A stretch of DNA of 64,000 bases. Origin: Pseudomonas sp. GM74 (GTDB lineage Bacteria; Pseudomonadota; Gammaproteobacteria; Pseudomonadales; Pseudomonadaceae). Positions within the stretch are counted from its first letter, which is position 1, and each line of letters starts with the position of its first letter. The stretch lies in contig NZ_AKJG01000002.1 of the NCBI RefSeq assembly GCF_000282455.1, positions 1-64,000 of the forward strand, in the 5' to 3' direction. This document shows, one piece after another, positions 48,430-57,015 of this stretch. The notes below the pieces were generated by a model. The model had not been told where the DNA came from and made no database searches. It saw nothing but the letters and a program-made list of their open reading frames with translations. Made by a program: the position numbers and the translations under genes.

Positions 48430-48544
48430 GGGGGAGCTCTCCTGCTGTGTGTCTGTTCCCGGTCGAGTATAGGGAGATGATTTATATTCGTTAAGGAATA
48501 AGAAGCTATTTATTAAGATCTATATCGAATATTAAACATATAAC

Positions 48545-48637
48545 CTGTGGGAGCGAGCTTGCTCGCGATAGGGCCCGGACATTCAACATCGATGTCGATT
48601 GATCCACCGCCATCGCGAGCAAGCTCGCTCCCACAGG
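48545..48637. repeat. REPIN
   Basis: Inverted GCGAGCTTGCTCGCGAT-type arms with a ~39-base spacer, between the hydrolase 5' end and the exbD terminator. The AT-rich tract 48478-48544 precedes it and contains ATCTATAT at 48518-48525. Confidence 0.9.
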
Positions 48638-48663
48638 GAACAGTGTGTTCGCGAAAGTTGAAG

Positions 48664-48702
48664 CAAAAAAAGGGGCCGCACCCTGCCAAGGAGACGGCCC
48701 CG
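48664..48702 (-). terminator. Rho-independent terminator of tonB-exbB-exbD
   Basis: On the minus strand, GGGGCCG / CGGCCCC (48695-48701 / 48672-48678) is followed by a seven-T run (A-tract at 48665-48671). It stands just past the exbD stop. Confidence 0.9.
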
Positions 48703-48717
48703 GAAAACGAAAATCTG

Positions 48718-49119
48718 TTAACGCGCAGTGATCACCGACAGCCTGGTAATCCCTGCCCGTTCAATCGATGCCATGGCCCGCGCCACCTCGCCGTAATTCA
48801 CACCGTCGTCCGCCTGCAACTGCACGCGCACCTCGGGGTCCTTGGCCTTCGCCGACTTGAGGTTGAACTCCAGCAAGTCCGGCTGTATCTCGTCCTTGTT
48901 GATAAACAGTTTGCCGGCACCGTCGATGCTCACCACCAAGGGGTCTTTCTGCTCCACCGGCGCCACCGCCTCGGTCTTGGGCAGGTTGATCGGTATCGCG
49001 TTGGTCAGCAGCGGTGCCGTGACGATGAACACCACCAGCAGCACCAGCATCACATCCACCAGCGGCGTCACGTTGATCTCGCTGAGCACCTCATCGGTGT
49101 CTTGCGTGGAGAAGGCCAT
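48718..49119 (-). CDS. exbD: ExbD biopolymer transport protein
   Basis: A 133-residue inner-membrane protein with a single TM helix (about 20-42) holding the essential Asp in PLVDVMLVLLVVFIVTAPLL. A periplasmic domain follows (VVSIDGAGKLFINKDEIQPD). It forms the proton channel with ExbB that powers TonB. It begins one base after the exbB stop. It is the last gene of the tonB-exbB-exbD operon. Confidence 0.94.
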   Translation of the reverse strand: MAFSTQDTDEVLSEINVTPLVDVMLVLLVVFIVTAPLLTNAIPINLPKTEAVAPVEQKDPLVVSIDGAGKLFINKDEIQPDLLEFNLKSAKAKDPEVRVQLQADDGVNYGEVARAMASIERAGITRLSVITAR

Positions 49120-49120
49120 A

Positions 49121-49846
49121 TCAGGACGCCTCCTTCACTTTCTGCGCATTGCCCTGGGCTGCCGCCTTGTGCGCCGTCGGGTGGATCAGCACGCGGAACG
49201 AACTCTTCTGCGCCAGGCTGTAGAAGTCGTGGGCGAAGTCATCCAGGTCCGCCGCCGTCAGTTTCAAACGACGCAAAAAATAGTTGTAAACCAGCACCGC
49301 CGGCACCGCGACGGCGATCCCCACGCCGGTGGCGACCAGTGCCGCGCCAATCGGTCCGGCGACCGTTTCAAGGCTCGCCGAACCCGCCGCGCTGATGCCT
49401 TTCAACGCTTCCATGATTCCCCATACCGTGCCGAACAAACCAATGAACGGCGAGGTGCTGCCAATGCTCGCGAGCACCGCCAACCCGGTTTCCAGCGACC
49501 GGCGCTCACGCACGATCTGCTGACGCAAGGCACGCTCCAGACGATCCTGATGGTTGATCGCCTGGCTCAAGTCCGCCGCCTGCGGCGCCTCACCCACCTG
49601 GATTGCCGCATAACCGGCCTGTGCAACCCTGGCTGCCGCTCCGGGTCGGGTTTCGCTCAATTCCGCCGCCGAGTCGAGGCTCGAAGCGGCCCAGAACTGC
49701 CGGTGAAACTTTCGATCCTGTGCCTTGAGGCGACCGAACTGCAGGCCCTTGAGCAATGCCAGCCCCCAGGTCGCGATGGAAAAAACCACCAGCAGCCAGA
49801 TCACCGCGCTTTCGATGGATTCAAGTGGAGATGCCAGTAACGTCAT
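49121..49846 (-). CDS. exbB: ExbB/TolQ-family proton channel subunit
   Basis: A 241-residue inner-membrane protein with three TM helices. The conserved IGSTSPFIGLFGTVWGIMEA and the third helix ALVATGVGIAVAVPAVLVYN match ExbB. It lies 44 bases after tonB and one base before exbD. The short N-terminus, without the Ala-rich signal region of the larger ExbB, is seen in sulfate-ester-linked copies. Confidence 0.93.
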   Translation of the reverse strand: MTLLASPLESIESAVIWLLVVFSIATWGLALLKGLQFGRLKAQDRKFHRQFWAASSLDSAAELSETRPGAAARVAQAGYAAIQVGEAPQAADLSQAINHQDRLERALRQQIVRERRSLETGLAVLASIGSTSPFIGLFGTVWGIMEALKGISAAGSASLETVAGPIGAALVATGVGIAVAVPAVLVYNYFLRRLKLTAADLDDFAHDFYSLAQKSSFRVLIHPTAHKAAAQGNAQKVKEAS

Positions 49847-49890
49847 GATGTATCCCTCGTGTAAACGTTTCGCGCGAAATTGGTTTCTGT

Positions 49891-50700
49891 TTAATGAATC
49901 TTGAAATCGATGGGCACGCTGACCCAGCCGTCCCGGGCGACATCGCCTTGCTTGGCCGGCACGAAACTCCAGCGCTTCACCGCGTTCAGCGCTGCTTCGT
50001 CCAGTGCATCGCGACCGCTGCTTTTCTGGATCTGGATTTCGCCTGGCTTACCGCTGGCCAGCACATGCACGCGCAACAACACCGTGCCCTCCCAGCCGCG
50101 ACGCTGGGCGAGGGACGGGTATTGCGGCGCCGGGTTTTTCAAGTAGCCAGCAGTGGCCGAGGCCGGTGTCACAGGCGCGGGTGCCGGGGGTGCAGGTGGT
50201 GCCGGGGCCGAGACAGGCGCTGCCGGTTGTGGCGGCGCAGGTGGTTGTTCAACGGCTTTTGGCGCCGGTTTCGGTATCGGTTTGGCCACCGGTCTTGGTT
50301 TGGGAATCGGCTTCGGTGGAGGTGGCTTCACCGCCAGTTGGTCTTCCACGGGTGCAGGCGGCTCCACCACAGGCTGCACCGGTTGCGGTGGCGGCGGCTC
50401 GACCACCGGTGGCGCCGGACGCGAGAACTCGATGGTCATCGGCGGAATCTGCGGTGGCACGATGGGCAGCACGGTGGTCGGTTGCTGATTGACCCAATAG
50501 ATCACCGCGCCATGCACCAGCAGCGCCAGCACGCCCAGCACGATCGCTTCCCGTCGGCGAAGGACGCCTTTGGGCGCGCGCTGCAAACGTAACTGGCCCA
50601 AGGGCACCCGGTGCGGTCGGCCGAGGTCGACCAACTCACCACCGGGTGCCTGGCGCCACAGCACTTCATGTGCACCGGCGGCGGTCTGGACATTGCCCAT
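49891..50700 (-). CDS. tonB: TonB energy-transducing protein
   Basis: A 269-residue protein. A ~50-residue cytoplasmic N-terminus precedes a TM helix (about 51-68), which is longer than in classic TonB. The periplasmic spacer is Pro-rich (PPPPQPVQPVVEPPAPVEDQ and KPIPKPRPVAKPIPKP). The C-terminal domain contains GTVLLRVHVLASGKPGEIQI and AALNAVKRWSFVPAKQGDVA. It is first in a three-gene operon that sits 260 bases from the TonB-dependent receptor gene. Confidence 0.93.
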   Translation of the reverse strand: MGNVQTAAGAHEVLWRQAPGGELVDLGRPHRVPLGQLRLQRAPKGVLRRREAIVLGVLALLVHGAVIYWVNQQPTTVLPIVPPQIPPMTIEFSRPAPPVVEPPPPQPVQPVVEPPAPVEDQLAVKPPPPKPIPKPRPVAKPIPKPAPKAVEQPPAPPQPAAPVSAPAPPAPPAPAPVTPASATAGYLKNPAPQYPSLAQRRGWEGTVLLRVHVLASGKPGEIQIQKSSGRDALDEAALNAVKRWSFVPAKQGDVARDGWVSVPIDFKIH

Positions 50701-50959
50701 TATTCAACTCCCTACGGTCTCTTTGCGGATCACCGGAACGTCGTACTGAACATCCCCCGACGACGTCCTGGTAGAGCAATCATTGGCTTGAACGCTTAGT
50801 TCTTAAAGTAATGTTTAAACTTAAATTTAGACTCAAATCGAATATATAAAACCTTCAACCCACCGCCAGAGCCCGCCGTTCAAGGGCTCCGGCGTAGTGG
50901 AAATAAACCGATGCCTTGCCCGCATTGAAAGTATTCATCCAAGGCATGGTTTTTCGCCG

Positions 50960-53320
50960 TCAGAAGTCGTATCGACCGGTCACGCCCAGCGTTCGCGGTG
51001 TGCCGAGCAGGCCTTCGTAGCCGCCATTGGCGGCCGTCCACAGCGTCGTGTAATAGGTTTTGTCGAAGGCGTTTTTCAGCCACAACGAAACGTCCCACTG
51101 CCCCTGGTTGAAGTCGCCACGAAGGCCGGTGGACAGGTTGACCACCGCATAACTCGGGATCTGCCCGAAGTCGGAATCTTCCACCGTGCCCACCGCTTTG
51201 GAGCGGAACGCATAGCTGGCGGTGACGTACTCTTCGAAGCCGTTGCTCAGGCTCCATTTGTATTCGCCGTTGGCGTTGCCGATCCATTTCGAAGCACCCA
51301 CCACTTGATGGCCGCTGAGGTCGCAGGATGCTGGAGCACCCGGCGCCAGGCTGACTTCCGGCGGGCACGGCGCATCCTTGTAGGAGAGGTAGCTGACGTC
51401 GTTGTACGAGCCGTTGATGTTCAGCGTCAGGCCACGTAGCGGGATCAGGGTGCTTTCGAACTCCACGCCGCGGGAGCGCACGGAGCCGGCGTTGGTCAGA
51501 TATTGCACGCGATTGACGTCGTCGTAGGCGTTGGTCTGGTAGCCGTTGACCTGGGTCCAGAACAGGTTGGCGTTGAGTTGCAGGCGACGGTCCCACAGGG
51601 TGCTCTTGAAACCGAGCTCGGCGTTGTTGGCGCGCTCGGTGCCGATCAGCAGCGAATCGGGGCCGGCAACCGGTGCCGTGCCCACCGCCAGATTGACCCC
51701 GCCGGATTTTTCGCCATGGGACAAGGTGGCGTAAGTGAGCAGGTCGTCGGTGAGGCGGTAACTGAGGTTCAACAAACCCGAGGGACTGGAGCTGTACTGA
51801 TTCAAATCGCCGGAGTCGAAGACGCCGGCGCGAGCACGTCGTGCCGCAGCCGCCGCACCGGTGACCGCGGCACCACCGGCCGGTGCATCACGGGTCACCC
51901 TGGCGTTTTTCTCTTCATAGGTGCCGCGCAGGCCGGCGGTGAAATCCAGGCGCTCGGTCAGGTGCCAGGTGCCTTGGGCGAACAACGCGTAGCTGTTGGT
52001 TTCGATATGACCATTGCCGACACTGTCGACGTTGTTCAATGCGCCGTTGGGCGTGCCGTTCCAGACGTCCGCTTGCGGGCCGTAAAAGGCGAAGGATTTG
52101 TTGTCCAGATCGGAGCCGAAGTAATAGGCACCGAGCACGTAATCGAAGAATCCACCGGTAGGCGATGCCAGGCGAAACTCCTGGGAGTACTGCTTATCCT
52201 CCACAGAAACGCCGGCATTGAAGAAGGTGGAGACGTTCAGGCCGTCATCATTGCGCGGGGTGAAATTCCACCAGCGATAGGAGCTGATAGAGGTCAGGGT
52301 GAAGTCACTCGGCAGCGTCCAGTTGGCCTCGACCGAAGTACCGCCCTGATGCACGGTGACGTGCTGTTCGTTGTTCAGGTTGACCTTGCGGTGCGTGCCG
52401 TCGACCAGTGTCGCGCCCGCCGCATTGGCCCGGCGCTGGTAAAGGTTAGTGCCATTGATGGTCGGCCCGGTGTTGAACAATACACGGGTGCCGGCGCTGG
52501 AATCTTCTTCGTTATAGTCGCCGATCCAGCGCAGGCTGAATGACTCGTTCGGCTTGAAGAGCAGCTGCCCGCGAAAGCCGTCGCGGGAGCCACCGTTCAA
52601 ATCGTGGCCGTCGAATTCGTTCTTGATGTCACCGTCGCTGCGGGTGCGGTACGCGGAAAAACGTCCGGCCAGTTCGTCATTCAACGGGCCGGAAATCGTG
52701 CCCTTGGTCTGGAAATAACCGTCCTCGCCCACCGAAGATTCGATGCTGCGCTCCGGGGTGAAGGTGGGCGCGCGAGTGCTGATGTTGATCACGCCCGCCG
52801 TGGTGTTTTTGCCGAACAAGGTGCCTTGTGGGCCGCGCAGCACTTCGAGCTGCTCGATATCCATCAGGTCGAATACGGCCATGCCGGGGCGGCCAAGGTA
52901 AACGTTGTCGAGGTACAGGCCGACACTGCCTTCCAGGCCATCGCTGGCCGGGTTGTTGCCCAGGCCACGGATCGACACACTGGACTGACGCGCATGCATG
53001 TAGGCGACGTTGACGCTGGGCACCAGCTGCTGCAGATCCTGGATGCGATAGACCCGCTGGGTTTCCAGGGTCTGGCCGCTGACCACGCTCATCGGCGTCG
53101 GTACGTCCTGCGAACTTTCTTCGCGGCGGCGAGTGGTGACCGTCACGGTTTCCAGTTGCGCGCTGTCGGCCGTGGCGGATTTTTTTGAGGCGGTTTCAGG
53201 GGTGGCGCTATCGGCCGCATAGCCTTGGGTCCAGCTGGCACTGCCTGCCAGTAGCAGAGCCAGGGGCAGGCGTTTGAGCCGTTGGGGTGAGGAGGTTTGA
53301 GCAAAGTGCAACGGACTCAT
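50960..53320 (-). CDS. TonB-dependent receptor, sulfate-ester linked
   Basis: A 786-residue outer-membrane receptor. The signal peptide ends near AYA at residue ~31. A TonB box-like ETVTVTTRR follows. The plug domain carries QDVPTPMSVVSGQTLETQRV and VEVLRGPQGTLFGKNTTAGV. The C-terminus ends in the aromatic Phe (VTGRYDF) needed for barrel assembly. Its position between tonB-exbBD and the atsK/atsR genes suggests uptake of sulfate esters rather than iron-siderophores. Subfamily resembles FecA/catecholate-type proteins only in general. The ATG at 53320 is chosen; upstream reading enters a REPIN. Confidence 0.88.
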   Translation of the reverse strand: MSPLHFAQTSSPQRLKRLPLALLLAGSASWTQGYAADSATPETASKKSATADSAQLETVTVTTRRREESSQDVPTPMSVVSGQTLETQRVYRIQDLQQLVPSVNVAYMHARQSSVSIRGLGNNPASDGLEGSVGLYLDNVYLGRPGMAVFDLMDIEQLEVLRGPQGTLFGKNTTAGVINISTRAPTFTPERSIESSVGEDGYFQTKGTISGPLNDELAGRFSAYRTRSDGDIKNEFDGHDLNGGSRDGFRGQLLFKPNESFSLRWIGDYNEEDSSAGTRVLFNTGPTINGTNLYQRRANAAGATLVDGTHRKVNLNNEQHVTVHQGGTSVEANWTLPSDFTLTSISSYRWWNFTPRNDDGLNVSTFFNAGVSVEDKQYSQEFRLASPTGGFFDYVLGAYYFGSDLDNKSFAFYGPQADVWNGTPNGALNNVDSVGNGHIETNSYALFAQGTWHLTERLDFTAGLRGTYEEKNARVTRDAPAGGAAVTGAAAAARRARAGVFDSGDLNQYSSSPSGLLNLSYRLTDDLLTYATLSHGEKSGGVNLAVGTAPVAGPDSLLIGTERANNAELGFKSTLWDRRLQLNANLFWTQVNGYQTNAYDDVNRVQYLTNAGSVRSRGVEFESTLIPLRGLTLNINGSYNDVSYLSYKDAPCPPEVSLAPGAPASCDLSGHQVVGASKWIGNANGEYKWSLSNGFEEYVTASYAFRSKAVGTVEDSDFGQIPSYAVVNLSTGLRGDFNQGQWDVSLWLKNAFDKTYYTTLWTAANGGYEGLLGTPRTLGVTGRYDF

Positions 53321-53368
53321 AAGGCGGGGTTCCCGATCAAAAAAAGTTCTTTGTTGCTTGCCAGGCCG

Positions 53369-53444
53369 CCTTCGCGAGCAAGCCCGCTCCCACAGGGATC
53401 GTGGAGACATTGAGATCCCTGTGGGAGCGGGCTTGCCCGCGAAG
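53369..53444. repeat. REPIN
   Basis: Inverted GCGGGCTTG(C/T)(C/T)CGCGAA-type arms with a ~21-base spacer, between atsK and the receptor gene. Confidence 0.9.
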
Positions 53445-53452
53445 GCGTCGGC

Positions 53453-54373
53453 TCAGACGCCGTCGATATCCGGCCCTTTCAACGTCTGGCTGACCTGCCC
53501 GTTCACACCCACCGGCACTTCGCCCTTGAGCGTCACCCGCCGCACGATGCGGTCTTGGGTCCCGTAGTCATCCACCGCGTAATGCTGGGTGGAGCGGTTG
53601 TCCCAGATCGCCACATCACCGGCCTTCCAGCGCCAGCGCACGATGTTTTCCTGGCGGATCACATGGCTTTGCAGCAAGCCGAACAGGTGCGCCGAATCGG
53701 CCTGGGAATAGCCCTTGATGCGTTTGACGAAATGCCCCAGCAACAGGCTCTTCTCGCCGCTGATCGGGTGCACGCGCACCACCGGGTGCTCGGTCTCGTA
53801 GACCGTCGAGGTGAAGACCTTGCGATAGCGCTCCAGCTTCTCCGCCGAGACGTCCGGCCGGGTACCGGCGTAGTCGTATTCGTTGCTGTGCACGGCGACC
53901 AGTTTGTCGGCCAGCTCACGCAGCTCCGCCGACAACCCGGTGTAGGCGGTGGCGGTGTTGGCCCACAGGGTGTCGCCACCGAAAGCCGGGGCCACCACCG
54001 AGCGCAGGATCGAGGCTTTTGGGTAGGCCTCGACGAAGGTCACGTCGGTGTGCCATGAGCTGGCTCGCTGGCCCTCGGCACCGTCCAGTTCCAGCAGAAA
54101 ACGGGTGCCCTCGCGCACCGGTACTGTGGGGTGCGCCACAGGTTCACCGAGCAGGTGGGCGAACGCCTCCTGGCGCTGATCGTCGAGTTGGGTCTGCTCG
54201 CGGAAGAAGATCACTTTGTATTGCAGCAGTGCCTGTTGAATGGCTTCAACAGTGGCGGCATCCAACTCGCCGGAAAGCTCTACGCCACGGATTTCGGCAC
54301 CGATGCGACCGGCCACCGGATGGATTTCAAGCGCGTGAACAGCGGGTTGTACTGCGAGTGCGGCATTGCTCAT
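53453..54373 (-). CDS. atsK: Alkylsulfatase-type 2-oxoglutarate dioxygenase
   Basis: A 306-residue Fe(II)/2-oxoglutarate oxygenase of the TauD/TfdA family. Iron ligands are His108-x-Asp110 (SWHTDVTFVEAYPKAS) and the distal His of [40 protein letters not shown] and the neighbouring arylsulfatase favour AtsK, which cleaves alkyl sulfate esters oxidatively to an aldehyde and sulfate, over TauD. The LysR gene at 54557 is divergent. The ATG at 54373 is used; the longer reading has no ribosome site. TauD at 18184 is a paralogue. Confidence 0.88.
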   Translation of the reverse strand: MSNAALAVQPAVHALEIHPVAGRIGAEIRGVELSGELDAATVEAIQQALLQYKVIFFREQTQLDDQRQEAFAHLLGEPVAHPTVPVREGTRFLLELDGAEGQRASSWHTDVTFVEAYPKASILRSVVAPAFGGDTLWANTATAYTGLSAELRELADKLVAVHSNEYDYAGTRPDVSAEKLERYRKVFTSTVYETEHPVVRVHPISGEKSLLLGHFVKRIKGYSQADSAHLFGLLQSHVIRQENIVRWRWKAGDVAIWDNRSTQHYAVDDYGTQDRIVRRVTLKGEVPVGVNGQVSQTLKGPDIDGV

Positions 54374-54556
54374 GGGTAGACCCTCATCAGACTGCTTGCG
54401 GTTGAACCGGCCGCGAAACACTGCTCTATCTATATACTATTTAGATCTAATAGATATCTACATGCTTCGTTGACGGAATAAGAGGTTGCATTTAAAACCT
54501 CAGTCAACCCTCGTCGCAAATGCCTTCGAGCTATTTTTAGGATGCCGGAAAAGCAT

Positions 54557-55477
54557 ATGGATCTTCGCCAGTTGCGTTACTTCATCGCCCTCGACGAACA
54601 CCGCAGTTTCGTGCGCGCAGCCGAGGCCATGGGCATTACCCAGCCTGCCTTCAGCCGCAGCATTCAGGGGCTCGAACATGAGTTCGGCTGCGTCCTGGTG
54701 GACCGTGGCAACAAGGATTTGCGCCCCACTCCCGAAGGCCTGGTGGTGCTGCAACATGCCCGCAGCCTGGTGCAGGGTGCGGCGTTGCTCAGCTCGGAAG
54801 TGACGCAGATGACCAAGCTCGATGCCGGCGAACTGCGCTTCGGTTGCGGCCCGGCGCCGGCGGTGAAACTGGTGCCGGATGCTGTGGCGCAATTCATCAA
54901 CGCGCACCCGAAAGTGCGCACCTGCTTCGAGGTGGATAATTGGGAAAAACTCAGCCGCGCCCTGAGCCGTGAGGAGATCGAATTCTTCATTGCCGACATC
55001 CGTCATTTCGAGTCCGACCCTAACTTCCAGACCCAGGCCCTGACGCCCAAGCGCGGTGTATTTTTCTGCCGCCCCGGGCACCCGCTGTTGGCCAAGGAGA
55101 GCCTGTCGACCAACGACATGTTCGATTACCCGCTGGCGACCACTATGATCCCGCCGGGCATTCGCAAACTGCTGGCGAACCTCAGTGGGCGCGTGGATTT
55201 TTCACCGACCATCGAAACCGAGCATTTTCCGGCGCTGGTGAAAGTGGTGCTGCAATCGAATGCGATTGGTGTAGGGACTGAAGAAGCGTTTGTCGAAGAC
55301 ATCGCCCAGGGTTCACTGGTGTTGCTGCACTGGCGCAATCTGCCGCAGAACATCGAGAGCATGAATGCACGGTGCGGGATCGTCAGTCGCACCGGGTTCC
55401 GCTTGTCGCCGGCGGCGCGGGCGATGATCGAGACACTGGTGGCGGTGGACAGGCAGCAAGTCAGCGTCACGGTTTGA
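54557..55477 (+). CDS. LysR-family regulator of the sulfate-ester block
   Basis: A 306-residue LysR-type regulator with helix-turn-helix MDLRQLRYFIALDEHRSFVR, then AEAMGITQPAFSRSIQGLEH. The effector-binding region includes ELRFGCGPAPAVKLVPDAVA. It lies divergent from atsK and convergent with atsR. ATG 54557 begins the canonical MDLRQLRYF, with GGAAAAG 4 bases earlier; ATG 54542 is an alternative. The short AT-rich region 54374-54556 is the likely operator for both genes. Confidence 0.9.
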   Translation: MDLRQLRYFIALDEHRSFVRAAEAMGITQPAFSRSIQGLEHEFGCVLVDRGNKDLRPTPEGLVVLQHARSLVQGAALLSSEVTQMTKLDAGELRFGCGPAPAVKLVPDAVAQFINAHPKVRTCFEVDNWEKLSRALSREEIEFFIADIRHFESDPNFQTQALTPKRGVFFCRPGHPLLAKESLSTNDMFDYPLATTMIPPGIRKLLANLSGRVDFSPTIETEHFPALVKVVLQSNAIGVGTEEAFVEDIAQGSLVLLHWRNLPQNIESMNARCGIVSRTGFRLSPAARAMIETLVAVDRQQVSVTV

Positions 55478-55483
55478 TGGCCT

Positions 55484-55575
55484 CATCGCTGGCAAGCCAG
55501 CTCCCACAGGTTTTTCTGGTGTTCACAAGATCTGTGTTCACTGGAGACCCCTGTGGGAGCTGGCTTGCCAGCGAA
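55484..55575. repeat. REPIN, GCTGGCTTGCCAGC variant
   Basis: Inverted arms of the GGAGCTGGCTTGCCAGCGA type, a second flavour of REP differing in the stem from the GCGGGC and GCGAGC forms elsewhere in the window. Confidence 0.9.
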
Positions 55576-55599
55576 AGCGCCCTCAAGAACGCAAATGAT

Positions 55600-56613
55600 T
55601 CAAAGTTTTGCCGCAGCCAACTCCGGCGCCACCCAATCTGTCACCTTGAACGACTTGCGAATCAGCTTCTGCTGCGAAGCCAGGTCCACCGCATCCTGCA
55701 ATTTGCCAAGGAACACCGGATCAAGTGTCGACGGGAACACCTCGCTCAGTTTCTGATCCTTCAGATCCTGCGTGAGGATCACCGCCGGATAATTCGCCAG
55801 CCCTGACACCAACTGAATGTAGGCGTCCTTGTTGCTGTCCTGGGTCAGCCACGCCACGGCTTGCTGTTGAGCCTTGAGCAGTGTGGCGACTGCCTCGGGG
55901 TGCTCGTCGACGAACTTCCCGGTCCCCACCAACACGGCCTGCACACTGCCGGCGCCGCCCAGGTCCTTGGTGGTCAGAGGCAACTCCGCCAGTCCCTTGG
56001 CCTGTAATGCGGTAAGCCCGGAACCACCCCACGAGGCATCGATCTGCTTCGCCGCCAGTGCCGCGACCGCCGCGTTGAAGTCGAGGTTGATGACTTTCAC
56101 GTCTTTCTCGCTCAACCCCTGGCTGGCCAGCGCCGCATCGAAAGACAGCTGGCTGGCGGTGCCACGGAAGATCGCCACGCGTTTGCCCTTGAGGTCCTGC
56201 AGGGTCTTGATCCCCGAACCCGGCACCACGCCCAGGTAATGCTTCACCCCGCGCGCCGAGGCGCTGAGCAGTCGCGTATCCAGACCATTGGACTTGCCGA
56301 TGATGGCCGCCAGATCGCCGAGGTAGGCCAGGTCCACCTGACCGTTGGCGAACGCCTCGTTGATCACCGGGCCTGCGCCCTTGAAGAAGCTCCACTGAAT
56401 CTTGATGCCTTGATCGGCGAAAGCCTTTTCGAAGATCTGTTGATCGCGCAGTACGTCCACGACACCGCCACCACTGTGCTGGGTACCGGCACTCAGATCC
56501 GGCACCGCGATGCGGATTTCCTTGAGCTCACCGGCGTTGGCCGTGAAGGCCAGCAGGCCCGCCAGGGCCGGTGCGGCGAACAGACTGATGACACGTTTGA
56601 AGGGAAGGTTCAT
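55600..56613 (-). CDS. atsR: Sulfate-ester/sulfonate ABC transporter substrate-binding protein
   Basis: A 337-residue periplasmic protein of the SsuA/TauA-like aliphatic sulfonate family, with a signal peptide ending near ANAG. FKGAGPVINEAFANGQVDLA, LGDLAAIIGKSNGLDTRLLS, and GVVPGSGIKTLQDLKGKRVA are typical. ATG 56613 has AAGGAG upstream; the longer frame adds a leader without support. It delivers alkyl or aryl sulfate esters to the AtsBC transporter encoded in the opposite direction about 400 bases away. Confidence 0.85.
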   Translation of the reverse strand: MNLPFKRVISLFAAPALAGLLAFTANAGELKEIRIAVPDLSAGTQHSGGGVVDVLRDQQIFEKAFADQGIKIQWSFFKGAGPVINEAFANGQVDLAYLGDLAAIIGKSNGLDTRLLSASARGVKHYLGVVPGSGIKTLQDLKGKRVAIFRGTASQLSFDAALASQGLSEKDVKVINLDFNAAVAALAAKQIDASWGGSGLTALQAKGLAELPLTTKDLGGAGSVQAVLVGTGKFVDEHPEAVATLLKAQQQAVAWLTQDSNKDAYIQLVSGLANYPAVILTQDLKDQKLSEVFPSTLDPVFLGKLQDAVDLASQQKLIRKSFKVTDWVAPELAAAKL

Positions 56614-57015
56614 GGGTGCGGCTCCTTGGGGCAACGGGCGTTGATGAGCCGAAAGTAGGCCGAAGAGAAACCAACACTTAAATACTATAAATTCACATTT
56701 TTATAGCATTTTGATCTATATCAGCCCCTACGGGCCTTCCGATCGCGTATGCAAAAACAGCATCAAAAATATTCTTCAAAGGCATTGGATGTGCGCGCGC
56801 TCCCAAGCCTTAAATGGCATTGCTTATCCCTAAATAGAATTAATTTTTATTTTTATAGATCAATTTTGTATACACATTAAACCCTGTGGGAGCGAGCTTG
56901 CTCGCGATAGCGGTGTGTCATTCAGCACATAAGTCGCCTGACACACCCTCATCGCGAGCAAGCTCGCTCCCACAAAAAGCAGGCTTGCATTGCAACCCGA
57001 CAACGGAGGTCACCC
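56614..57015. other. AT-rich divergent atsR/atsB region with REPIN
   Basis: The 402-base gap between divergent genes contains AT-rich tracts (56680-56725 and 56825-56880), ATCTATAT at 56714-56721, and a REPIN at 56883-56974. It should hold promoters for both operons. No ORF is supported. Confidence 0.6.
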
